This document shows, piece by piece, positions 9,634-17,657 of a DNA stretch of 64,000 nucleotides; position 1 is the first letter of the stretch; every line of letters begins with the position of its first letter. Source of the DNA: Eubacterium ruminantium (GTDB lineage: Bacteria > Bacillota > Clostridia > Lachnospirales > Lachnospiraceae). The stretch spans positions 358,673 to 422,672 of the forward strand of contig FNUU01000001.1 of the NCBI GenBank assembly GCA_900108205.1, written 5' to 3'. The notes beneath the pieces are model-generated. The model was given only the letters and a program-made list of their open reading frames with translations, was not told where the DNA came from and made no database searches. The position numbers were made by a program, and so were the translations under genes.

Positions 9634-11175
9634 TCAATCATCAACCGATTTGCTATTTACCGGGAAGGTAAAATATGTATCCGGATAAGGCTCCTTATCC
9701 AAAGTAAAATGCCACCATTCCTCTTCAAGAGGTCTGAAACCATGTGCGACCATTGCATCTCTGAGTATCATACGATTATCATACTGTTCCTTAGTAATCT
9801 CAGTATAATCCGGATGTGACAGTTCTCCAAAATAATCAAAGGTTCCGCCCATATCAACCTCTTTTTCGGTCTTCATATCAAAAAGAGTAAGATCCACGGT
9901 ACTTCCCCTGCTGTGTCCGGAATGAAGAGCTATATATCCCTGATCAAAAAGTACTGACTTATCAAGTTCAGGATAGAAATATTCCTTCATCCTTGTATCA
10001 TCAATATCCTCAGCCCACTCCACAAAGTTGGTCACAGCCTTCTGTGGTCTGTAAGCATCAAATATCTTCAGCCTGTAGCCCTTCTCCCTCAGATCATCAC
10101 TCACTTCCTTTAAAGCAGCCGCTGCTTCCTTTGTAAGCAGCGCTACCGGCTCCTCATAGCCATCTATTCTGTCACCGACAAAATTATATGTAGAATAATA
10201 TCTTATCTCAAGGATAGCATCAGGAACTGCCTCACTTAACAGTACAAAATCAGATGAGTCCGCCGAAAGAATTACACCATCCTCCGATACAGTCGTTTCC
10301 TCTTCAGTACTTTTCTCAACCTTTTCTATATCCTCCGACTGATCGATCGTAAGATCAAAATTCGAGAACATCTCATCATCCGGAAGCAGCATAGCAAAGC
10401 TGTCTGTAATATCCATCTTAAGCTCAGCAGCATCAAGCTTAAGCCCAAGTATATGTCCCCCCTTGGTTCTGTCATCAGAAATAAAATGCAAATGCCATCC
10501 GGTTGCATTAAGATCCGACATATATGGCGGACAGTAGAGTCCGACAATGGTTCCGTTTATATTCTCATAATCAAAAAATGTCTGATCAGTCTCTAAAACC
10601 TTCGCAAGAGGCTTGTATGGCTCCTTCTGAGCATACTCACTTCTGACATTCATTTCGGTGAAGCTGCCATCAATCCTTATGAAATAGAATCTGTTCTTGC
10701 CGAGAGAATCCACCTTCTCATTCAGTTTTTCCTGAAGAGCTCCGATATCAGCTATACCAGTCAGTCCTTCCAGGACATCCTCATCAAAAAATGTAACGTT
10801 TGAGAAAGGAATCATAGTATCATCAGACACTTCATTAACACTTCCATCTGCTGCCGCGCGATAAATATGCCCATCAAGAGTTATCATCTCACCATCAAGC
10901 CCATCAAAGGTACCTATTCCGATATCTCCTCTGGTCTTCAGTTCAGCAGCCGAGATACTTCCGTGGTAATCACCAAAGGTAAGTCCCTGAAGAAGAGAAA
11001 CCTGGTATACAGTTTCTCTGTCAACCGGCTCTTTTTCTTTATCAATCTCCTCTGTAACAGTATTCCCTTCTGTATCTTGATCTGTTCGTTTTGTTTCTTC
11101 CTTTTTTGAACCACAGCCCGTAAGTCCAAGCATTAAAGCAGATAATAAAGCAGTGAATTTCAATGCTCGTTTCAT
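9634..11175 (-). CDS. Lipoprotein fusing alpha-acetolactate decarboxylase and VanX-type D-Ala-D-Ala dipeptidase
   Basis: A 513-residue lipoprotein: signal peptide with lipobox LTGC (Cys21), an acidic linker, then two enzyme domains. Residues about 52-285 match acetolactate decarboxylase (GDIGIGTFDGLDGEM; GWHLHFISDDRTKGGH), with zinc ligands His228, His230 and His241 at the family spacing (+2, +13) and a conserved Glu96. Residues about 305-505 match peptidase family M15D (VanX/DdpX): FDAYRPQ with Arg376, SGHSRGSTVD giving zinc ligands His421 and Asp428, and EEEWWH with catalytic Glu486 and third ligand His489. All catalytic residues appear intact in both halves. The start ATG 11175 is set by GGGGGGGA six bases upstream; an in-frame upstream ATG lacks a site. 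It lies 50 nt after the MBG protein gene with no terminator between them and is followed by a strong terminator, so the two are probably co-transcribed. Why the activities are joined outside the cell is unknown. Confidence 0.88.
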   Translation of the reverse strand: MKRALKFTALLSALMLGLTGCGSKKEETKRTDQDTEGNTVTEEIDKEKEPVDRETVYQVSLLQGLTFGDYHGSISAAELKTRGDIGIGTFDGLDGEMITLDGHIYRAAADGSVNEVSDDTMIPFSNVTFFDEDVLEGLTGIADIGALQEKLNEKVDSLGKNRFYFIRIDGSFTEMNVRSEYAQKEPYKPLAKVLETDQTFFDYENINGTIVGLYCPPYMSDLNATGWHLHFISDDRTKGGHILGLKLDAAELKMDITDSFAMLLPDDEMFSNFDLTIDQSEDIEKVEKSTEEETTVSEDGVILSADSSDFVLLSEAVPDAILEIRYYSTYNFVGDRIDGYEEPVALLTKEAAAALKEVSDDLREKGYRLKIFDAYRPQKAVTNFVEWAEDIDDTRMKEYFYPELDKSVLFDQGYIALHSGHSRGSTVDLTLFDMKTEKEVDMGGTFDYFGELSHPDYTEITKEQYDNRMILRDAMVAHGFRPLEEEWWHFTLDKEPYPDTYFTFPVNSKSVDD

Positions 11176-11225
11176 ATCTATCCCCCCCAGTTCATTACTC
11201 TTGTACATTATCACCGGTCTGAATT

Positions 11226-14200
11226 TTATTTTTCTGATTTTTTCCTTATCCTGATGATGTTTCCTGTCAGAGCAATATCTACAGCCGCCACCATCATGAT
11301 GATAAAGATAAGCATGATTGGAGTTTCATCACCGGTTTTGGCTGCATCATCACCCGGCTTAACATCAGCTTTATTACCGCCTTCATCCGACGAATCTCCC
11401 TGCTCAGTTTTTTCTGTACTATCTTTATCTCCTGTATTATCTTTATCATCGGTATTATCTTCTGTATTATCCTTGTCCTCGGTATTTTCTTCTGTATTAT
11501 CTTCTGTATCATCCTTATCAGTATAAGTTACAGCGAAAAGCGAGAACTTGTCACTTCCGGCCGATATAGCCATTCCAACCTCCTTGAAGGTTGACGGAAG
11601 CTCCTCAGCATTTCCGTCATGAAGTCTGAACACCTGGTATACCCTGCCCTCAGCATCTGAATCCTGCATTCTGTCAGGTATAAAAAATGTAAAGCTAATC
11701 GGTTCCAGAGTTCCATGAATCTGCTCAACCTCTCTGCCGGAAACCTCTTTAAAGAGTTTGATATCATAAAATACAGCATCACTCATATCCTCGCCCTTAG
11801 CCTCAGACAAAAGTCTCATATCCTCAGCGGACGGAACAACCTGCTCAATCGTAAAGTAAACCAGAACTTCTCCGCCATCCTGATATACCTTTCTGTCTTC
11901 GTCCGTGATAACTGCATTTATGATTTTGTCATCATCATTGTCAATAACAATACCCTTTACTCCGTCTCCAAGACGTATCTCGAACTGAAGTCCGCCCTCA
12001 AGTCTTTCAACTGTAAGTACAGCTTCTTCGTAAGTAATGTCATAATTGTCAGATGTGAAGCCCGAAGGAACTATCCTGTACTGTCCTGCCGCACAGAAAG
12101 CACTGTACGGATTACCCTCTTCATCTATAAACTCCAGTGAAAGCTTTCCGAAAAGATTCTTCTGACTTTCGCCCTCTGCAAAGCCTTCATAGATCATTTC
12201 TATATTTTCAGGAGCTTCGCCATATTTGATGGTCTTATCCTTTGGACTGATCTTAAGAGACGCCTTCCTTATCGTCCATTCATGAGTAGCTGTAGGCTCA
12301 TTTTCATCTATCATGTAATTATAAGCCTTATCTCCCATGATACCGGTTACTTCAGCCGTATATTCTCCTGCATTTTTCTCAACAGTTCCCGGAACCGTAA
12401 GAACAACGACATCTCCATCTACAATACCCTCTGCATATGCATATACATATTTTGCTGTACCGTCATATGTAAAGCTGTCGCCTTCCCATGTAAAGGTAAG
12501 TGGTCTCGGATTAACCTTCAATACACCCTTAATATATTTGACAGTATAATTATCTGAGCTATATCCCGAAGCAACCAGAGTATACTCTCCTGCATCAAAT
12601 GGAAATACAGCTTCATTTCCATCTTTATCTATTGCTTTTACAGTAACGTCACCTGTAAGAACAGATTCATCCTCATCATTTTTGAATCCTTCGAAAGTAA
12701 TGTTCGAAATATCTGTCTCATCACCATATACTGCTTCAACGCTATCAGCCTTCGCTGTAAGAAGCGCCTTTTTAATATTAAATTTACAAGGTGCACTCTC
12801 TGATTCTGCATAATTATCTGTTCCCGGTATAAAAGCCTTTACATAATATATTCCTGCATCTACAGGCACTTCATCTGTGTAAACGCCGTCAACAGCATCG
12901 CTATATTTATATTCTGCGTTATCAGCACCAAAATCCGCCGTGCAGGCCGGCTCAGACGGCTCATCGCCATAAGTCCAGCCCTTTATACTTACTGTAATAT
13001 TATTTGTATCAGCCTTCTTTATAGTCCAAACCTTTGTTACGGATTCCTCATCCGGATCAATAATATAGTTTGTAGCCTTATCGCCGGTAACAGCTGTTAC
13101 CTTTGCCTCATAATCCCCTGCATTTATCTTTTTATTATTGGTTATCACTGCCGTCAGCTTATCACCGTTCAAAGCATTATCAGCCGTTGCAGAAACCTTC
13201 TTCTCTTTTCCGTCATATACAAATTCCGATTCATCACTCCATTTAAACCTAAGAGCCAATGGAGCAACCTTAACAGTTCCCTTCACAAAGGTAATATCAT
13301 AATTATCAGATGTAAGTCCCTTTGGAGTTATGTCATATTCTCCGACATCCCCATACTGTACATAATCAGTTTCAAATTGCAGCGTACCGTTTAACGAATC
13401 GATATTTTCCTCTCCAACAAATCCGTCACATGTTACTCCGTCATCTGCAGGCTCATTACCATAAATAAGATCGACATTATTTGCTGTAATCGTAAGATCA
13501 ATCTTATTGATTTCAAACTCAGTTGTTGCTGTTGCTCCATCAACTGTGATCGAAGCTTTATATTTTCCGGCATTTACCGGTACACCTGCAGTTTCTTCCC
13601 AGTCATTACCTTTTTTCTTGCTGAATACAACATCATCCAAAGATAAATCCAGTCCGGTTGCTTCATTGAAATCATCTATTCCCTCCAATGTAACATCAGC
13701 AGCCGTACCATCATAATCCTTATCATCAGCTTCAATAGTAAATTCTTTCTTGCTGTCCTCCAGCTTGCATTCACCGACTGAACATTTAGCTGTAATCTTA
13801 TTGTCTTCTGCAGCATATGTGAAATCATGAACATGCTTTACAATAAGCTCCGCTTCACCATCAGCATTTATAGCCACATCAAATTGATCAATGTATGAAG
13901 TAAAATATGTTTCGTCTCCCTCAAAACCATTTGTCAATAAAATATGATTTCCTATCTGTGGATCATCGGCTGAAATTATAGTTATCGGTTTATAATCTGT
14001 AGTTCCGGTTGTAAATTCCAACACTCTTCCAGATGCAAGTCCTATATCCCAGTTTGTATTGCCTGTTATATCTGTATTTGTAAGCTTTATCGTAACATTG
14101 GTACTTCCACCTGTAGTTGTTCTTGAATATATACCACCATTGTTACCGGTTATCTGTCCACCTATAAGTTCTACATTAAGAGAACCATCTACACAGAGAA

Positions 14201-14732
14201 TTCCGGTTTCATTACCGGTTATTTTTCCGCCATACATTATGAAATTGCCGCCGGTCTGAAAGCTTTCCACGCCATATGAGCCATGTCCGCCTGAGCCTTC
14301 TATTTTACCGCCATATAATCTGACAGTTCCACCATCAATATTAATAGCTACACTTCTGGAAAGTCCCTTTATCTTTCCTGTGTAATTATTTTCGTCACAC
14401 TCATAGATATTAAGAGTTGAATTAACGTTAACATTAATTACAGTCTTATCAGCTGCCGTATCTCTGATGGTAATGGTATGTCCATTAAGACATAAATCAA
14501 ATGTGCCTTCCGGAGCTATCCATGTTGAATATAAAGTAACATCATTATTAAGATAATAATGTCCTGCATTGTCGGGCAAAGCATTATTAGCATTCCACTC
14601 AGTAAATAAAATTTCATTATGAGTATGTTCAGGATCAGCATATGTTTTAAGTTTAAACGGGCCGAAATTCAGAACCAGTATCACCGCCAGAACAAATGCT
14701 GTTACTCTTCTCAGTTTTATATTGATTTTCAT
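11226..14732 (-). CDS. Large cell-surface protein with beta-helix N-terminus, MBG/YDG repeats and C-terminal anchor
   Basis: A 1168-residue exported protein. It has a signal peptide (VTAFVLAVILVLNFGPF), a right-handed beta-helix-like region rich in IYGG/MYGGKITGN turns (about 95-250), then at least five MBG/YDG-type Ig-like repeats recognisable by YDGTA, YDGKEK, YGNEP, YGDEP, YGDET and SDNYDITF/SDNYTVKY motifs (about 330-940). A further beta domain follows, then a Thr/Glu/Asp-rich linker (TEDKDNTEDN repeats) and a C-terminal AAKTGDETP followed by a hydrophobic helix and RIRKKSEK. The tail looks like a sortase signal with a degenerate LPxTG (only KTGD kept), so wall anchoring is likely but not certain. 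ATG 14732 has GGGAGGAA upstream. Function probably adhesive; the partner is unknown. Confidence 0.88.
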   Translation of the reverse strand: MKINIKLRRVTAFVLAVILVLNFGPFKLKTYADPEHTHNEILFTEWNANNALPDNAGHYYLNNDVTLYSTWIAPEGTFDLCLNGHTITIRDTAADKTVINVNVNSTLNIYECDENNYTGKIKGLSRSVAINIDGGTVRLYGGKIEGSGGHGSYGVESFQTGGNFIMYGGKITGNETGILCVDGSLNVELIGGQITGNNGGIYSRTTTGGSTNVTIKLTNTDITGNTNWDIGLASGRVLEFTTGTTDYKPITIISADDPQIGNHILLTNGFEGDETYFTSYIDQFDVAINADGEAELIVKHVHDFTYAAEDNKITAKCSVGECKLEDSKKEFTIEADDKDYDGTAADVTLEGIDDFNEATGLDLSLDDVVFSKKKGNDWEETAGVPVNAGKYKASITVDGATATTEFEINKIDLTITANNVDLIYGNEPADDGVTCDGFVGEENIDSLNGTLQFETDYVQYGDVGEYDITPKGLTSDNYDITFVKGTVKVAPLALRFKWSDESEFVYDGKEKKVSATADNALNGDKLTAVITNNKKINAGDYEAKVTAVTGDKATNYIIDPDEESVTKVWTIKKADTNNITVSIKGWTYGDEPSEPACTADFGADNAEYKYSDAVDGVYTDEVPVDAGIYYVKAFIPGTDNYAESESAPCKFNIKKALLTAKADSVEAVYGDETDISNITFEGFKNDEDESVLTGDVTVKAIDKDGNEAVFPFDAGEYTLVASGYSSDNYTVKYIKGVLKVNPRPLTFTWEGDSFTYDGTAKYVYAYAEGIVDGDVVVLTVPGTVEKNAGEYTAEVTGIMGDKAYNYMIDENEPTATHEWTIRKASLKISPKDKTIKYGEAPENIEMIYEGFAEGESQKNLFGKLSLEFIDEEGNPYSAFCAAGQYRIVPSGFTSDNYDITYEEAVLTVERLEGGLQFEIRLGDGVKGIVIDNDDDKIINAVITDEDRKVYQDGGEVLVYFTIEQVVPSAEDMRLLSEAKGEDMSDAVFYDIKLFKEVSGREVEQIHGTLEPISFTFFIPDRMQDSDAEGRVYQVFRLHDGNAEELPSTFKEVGMAISAGSDKFSLFAVTYTDKDDTEDNTEENTEDKDNTEDNTDDKDNTGDKDSTEKTEQGDSSDEGGNKADVKPGDDAAKTGDETPIMLIFIIMMVAAVDIALTGNIIRIRKKSEK

Positions 14733-14945
14733 ATTCTTCCTCCCAGAAAATATTTATAAAAGCATTATATTGTATTTAATAGATTTCCATACCACTAAAA
14801 TTTGCGTTTTTTATGATTTTTCATAATTTTGTGATTATATTAGCATAATAAATATGTTTTTACTACTATTTTATGTTTTTTTATTCGTGACTCTGCGTGT
14901 CAAGCGGCTGTTATCGAGTGATCCATTCTTTTTCGGTGGGGGGGA

Positions 14946-15310
14946 GCGGCAACAATTCAGGTGTGATTTTTTCGTTTTTGTTGCTTTCATCCCTCTCGGG
15001 TGGCTGTTTTTATGTGTGCAGACAACAATTTCTATCATATTCTTGCTCTTTTGTTGCTTTCATCCCCTCTCGGGTGGCTGTTTTCAGGCGTGCAGACAAC
15101 AATTTCTGTCATATTCTCGCTCTTTTGTTGCTTCCCCCCCTCTCGAGTGGCTGTTTTTAGGCGTACAGACAACAATTTCTATCATATTCTTGCTCTTTTG
15201 TTGCTTTCCACCCCTCTCGAGTGGTTGTTTTTAGGCGTACAGGCAACAATTTCTATCATATTCTTGCTCTTTTGTTGCTTTCCACCCTCTCGGGTGGCTG
15301 TTTTCAGAGA
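14946..15310. repeat. 74-bp minisatellite array (four full units plus partial ends)
   Basis: Units start with TGGCTG/TGGTTG at 15001, 15075, 15148, 15222 and 15295, giving lengths of 74, 73, 74 and 73 bp, with a diverged partial unit before 15001 and a 16-bp remnant after 15295. Each unit contains ACAACAATTT, TATCATATTC, TTGCTCTTTTGTTGC and a CCACCCCTCTCGAGTGG block, so it can fold through CAACAA/TTGTTG and CCAC/GTGG arms. The unit length is not a multiple of three. Confidence 0.9.
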
Positions 15311-15361
15311 CATCAGTAACATGGTGATCATTCATAGACCGCTTCGCGGTCTATCTCATGT

Positions 15362-15495
15362 CGCACGCTCGTCATATACATATGTCTTCGACACATGTGT
15401 TGTGAAAGAGACTATGGGCTTTAGCGAGCAAGCTCGCATGCCCATAGTCTCTTTCACAGCTCATGCTTCGCATGCACATGACGAGCTTCGTGGAC
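15362..15495. repeat. Large inverted repeat with a perfect 19-bp core stem
   Basis: The arm at 15401-15419 is the exact reverse complement of 15440-15458 around a 20-nt loop that contains its own GCGAG/CTCGC stem. Outer arms (CACGCTCGTCAT at about 15364 and ATGACGAGCTTCGTG at about 15479) extend the structure imperfectly. A separate small hairpin GACCGC/GCGGTC lies at about 15337-15351. Confidence 0.85.
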
Positions 15496-15517
15496 GTGCA
15501 TGACTCGCTCAGTACGC

Positions 15518-15550
15518 AAAAATAGCCCGGCATGCGGGTACCGGGCTATC
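15518..15550 (-). terminator. Orphan intrinsic terminator on the minus strand
   Basis: ATAGCCCGG pairs with CCGGGCTAT around a 10-nt loop, and on the minus strand the stem is followed by TTTTTGCG. No protein gene on the minus strand ends here. The sequence after the T-run is shared with the 3' flank of the tmRNA gene. Confidence 0.6.
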
Positions 15551-15641
15551 TGGGAAAACTATGCTGTAAGTATATATTAAATATAACAGTACAAATGAAC
15601 TATTAACTATAAGGGAGTATAACAAATACTTACACCGGTTA

Positions 15642-15657
15642 GAATATACTAATATTC
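15642..15657. promoter_or_regulatory. Candidate palindromic operator upstream of the DtxR-like gene
   Basis: GAATAT-ACTA-ATATTC is a perfect 6-4-6 palindrome 203 bp before the regulator start, set in TTAG-rich sequence resembling DtxR/MntR-type boxes. Assignment to this regulator is inference. Confidence 0.3.
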
Positions 15658-15859
15658 GTTAGTTGTCAATAATTATTGTTAGTTTTTTCCGAAATCATTA
15701 TTGATAATATACATCATTAATGATATACTATACAGGTATAATAGAGTTTTAATATTTTGAATGTATTTGTTCTGCTATATTATAAATGTATTCTGTAAAA
15801 TAAATGCATTTAATAATACTATAACGCTATTCTATAACAAAATTAAGGGGTGTACAATA

Positions 15860-16237
15860 ATGCGTTCAAATGAATCTTCCGAGGATTACCTCGAATCAAT
15901 ACTTATGCTAAGTGAAAAACTTCCGGTTGTTCGTTCTGTTGATATATCAAATGATCTTGGCTACAAAAAATCCAGTGTCAGCATAGCCATGAAAAACCTC
16001 CGTAATAAGGAAATGATCACTGTTACTGACGCAGGATATATCTACCTTACAGAAAAAGGTATGGAGATTGCCAAGAATGTATATGAGCGTCATAAATTTT
16101 TCACCGGTATGTTGATAGATCTTGGTGTATCTAAAAAAACCGCCGAAGATGATGCCTGCCGTATTGAACATATAATCAGCCAGGAAACCTTTGATGCCAT
16201 AAAGAATTTCTACCTTAAGCATAAATCCGAAAAATAG
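15860..16237 (+). CDS. Short DtxR/MntR-family metal-dependent regulator
   Basis: A 125-residue protein beginning MRSNESSEDYLESIL. It has the N-terminal winged helix-turn-helix of the DtxR/MntR family (VDISNDLGYKKSSVSIAMKNLRNKEMI) and then the helical dimerisation/metal-binding region (TEKGMEIAKNVYERHKFFTGML, DACRIEHIISQET, with the His and Glu typical of metal ligands). There is no C-terminal FeoA/SH3-like domain, so it is the short MntR-like form. The start ATG 15860 is fixed by AAGGGGTG seven bases upstream; the frame is open further upstream without a site. Members sense Mn or Fe and repress metal uptake genes; no transporter gene lies next to it here. Confidence 0.85.
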   Translation: MRSNESSEDYLESILMLSEKLPVVRSVDISNDLGYKKSSVSIAMKNLRNKEMITVTDAGYIYLTEKGMEIAKNVYERHKFFTGMLIDLGVSKKTAEDDACRIEHIISQETFDAIKNFYLKHKSEK

Positions 16238-16304
16238 CCCTGTAGTAAACGGCTGTTTTATGTACATTATTTTAAAGCGTATTTATTACAATTAGCACAA
16301 TATC

Positions 16305-17462
16305 ATGCAGATAATAGACGAAATAGTTCCAAAAGAAAATAAAATATATGACAAGGCGAAGAGGTATTTTAACCCTGAGGAAGTCCTGATGTTTGACATC
16401 GAGACCACCGGTTTGAGTGCCTCCTCTTCTTTTGTTTACATTATAGGTATCAATTATTATAAAAATGGAGAATGGCACATCACCCTCCTGTTTAATGACG
16501 ATGGCCGGAGTGAGCCGGAGATCATTGAAACCTTTATGAGATTGCTTCCTGAATATAAGTATCTGATTGAATTTAACGGCGATACCTTTGACGTTCCATT
16601 TGTTAAGAAAAGACTTGAATATATCAACACACGACTTAATCGTAATATCCCAGATAATTTTTACAGGGTACATCAGCTGGATCTCTATAAAATTATCCGT
16701 CCTTATAAAGCTGCTCTCGGTCTTTCCAATCTGAAGCAGAAAACCATTGAACGTTTCGTAGGTATTGATCGTATCGACCAGATGAATGGCGGTGAACTGA
16801 TCAATGTATACTTTGATTATCTCAGCAGCCGTTCCGAAAGAGACCGATCCCTTCTTCTGCAGCATAACAGAGATGATATGGATGGTATGTTCTGTCTGAT
16901 CGACATTTTTGCCTTAAGAAGCCTGGGAAATGGAGACTTTACTGTAAAAAACATCGAAATAACCGGCAGAGAAAAACTCCGTATCAAATTCCATCTCGAT
17001 CTAAAAATATTTCCGGAAATGAATATCGCTGCGTCACTCAGAGATAAGACCATCAGCATGAATAAGCTGACTTCCTCTTCTCCACTGCTGCTTATTTCAG
17101 CCGCAGAAAAAGAGGCTTCGCTATCTATCCCGATAAGCATTGGAATATTTAAGCTCATTCATAAATATTATAAGCAATATAACTACTATCCGGAACTGGA
17201 TTGCGCATACCATAAAGATCTTGCACCGACTCTTACCGCATATAACGCAGAGCCTGCAAAGGCCTCCAACTGCTATACCAAAACAGAAGGATACTTCATA
17301 GAAAAATATAAATTTCCGGAGGGAAGAACATTTTACAGAGAGGAAGATGAAATTTCATCAAAAAGTTCTTCCTTCATAGAGCTTTCCGACGACTTTCTCG
17401 GCGACAGCGAACTTGTTGAAGAATATGTCCACTATATTGTCAACAAAATCCTGACTCACTGA
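16305..17462 (+). CDS. YprB-like ribonuclease H-fold exonuclease
   Basis: A 385-residue protein with a DEDD-type RNase H-like exonuclease core (PF13482): LMFDIETTGLSA (first Asp/Glu), EFNGDTFDVPFVKKRLEY (second Asp), and HNRDDMDGM near residue 187 (third and fourth acidic residues). The C-terminal ~180 residues are less conserved. The family is typified by Bacillus YprB, whose substrate is not well defined. It follows the DtxR-like gene by 67 nt on the same strand, with only a weak 7-bp hairpin and short T-run between. The ribosome binding site before ATG 16305 is poor. A bidirectional terminator follows. Confidence 0.85.
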   Translation: MQIIDEIVPKENKIYDKAKRYFNPEEVLMFDIETTGLSASSSFVYIIGINYYKNGEWHITLLFNDDGRSEPEIIETFMRLLPEYKYLIEFNGDTFDVPFVKKRLEYINTRLNRNIPDNFYRVHQLDLYKIIRPYKAALGLSNLKQKTIERFVGIDRIDQMNGGELINVYFDYLSSRSERDRSLLLQHNRDDMDGMFCLIDIFALRSLGNGDFTVKNIEITGREKLRIKFHLDLKIFPEMNIAASLRDKTISMNKLTSSSPLLLISAAEKEASLSIPISIGIFKLIHKYYKQYNYYPELDCAYHKDLAPTLTAYNAEPAKASNCYTKTEGYFIEKYKFPEGRTFYREEDEISSKSSSFIELSDDFLGDSELVEEYVHYIVNKILTH

Positions 17463-17600
17463 AACATATGTATTATCCGGTGCAGAATCCGGCAGATTAT
17501 ATTATTTTGTTTATCTCCTCAGTTTTCTGCCCATTTTTTCTACTTTTGTTCTGAAATACACAAACGCCTTTTTACAGGAAACCCTTAGCATATAGTCTAC

Positions 17601-17640
17601 AAAAAAACGCCACTGCGAGCAAATCCGCAGCGGCGTTTTT
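17601..17640. terminator. Bidirectional intrinsic terminator between convergent genes
   Basis: AACGCC-A-CTGCG pairs with CGCAG-C-GGCGTT around an 8-nt loop, flanked by A7 on the left and T5 on the right, so it can stop transcription in both directions. It lies between the plus-strand nuclease and the minus-strand Ig-like protein. Confidence 0.9.
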
Positions 17641-17657
17641 CTGTTTCTTAGATATTT

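Larger units (their letters stand above)
14733..15859. other. 1.1-kb non-coding region between divergent genes
   Basis: No supported protein gene. From left to right it holds an AT-rich stretch upstream of the MBG protein gene, a 74-bp tandem repeat array (about 14946-15310), a large inverted repeat (15362-15495), a minus-strand terminator-like hairpin (15518-15550), and an AT-rich stretch containing a candidate operator and the promoter of the DtxR-like gene. Open frames run through the tandem repeats in all three plus frames, which reflects the lack of stop codons in the repeat unit, not coding. Confidence 0.7.

Noticed and set aside
14946-15310. CRISPR array
   Set aside because: The units are contiguous repeats of 73-74 bp without variable spacers, and no cas genes are near.
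14854-15503. Three overlapping open frames on the plus strand through the tandem repeats
   Set aside because: All three frames are open only because the 74-bp unit has few stop codons; unit lengths of 73/74 bp shift the frame, and no ribosome binding site is present.
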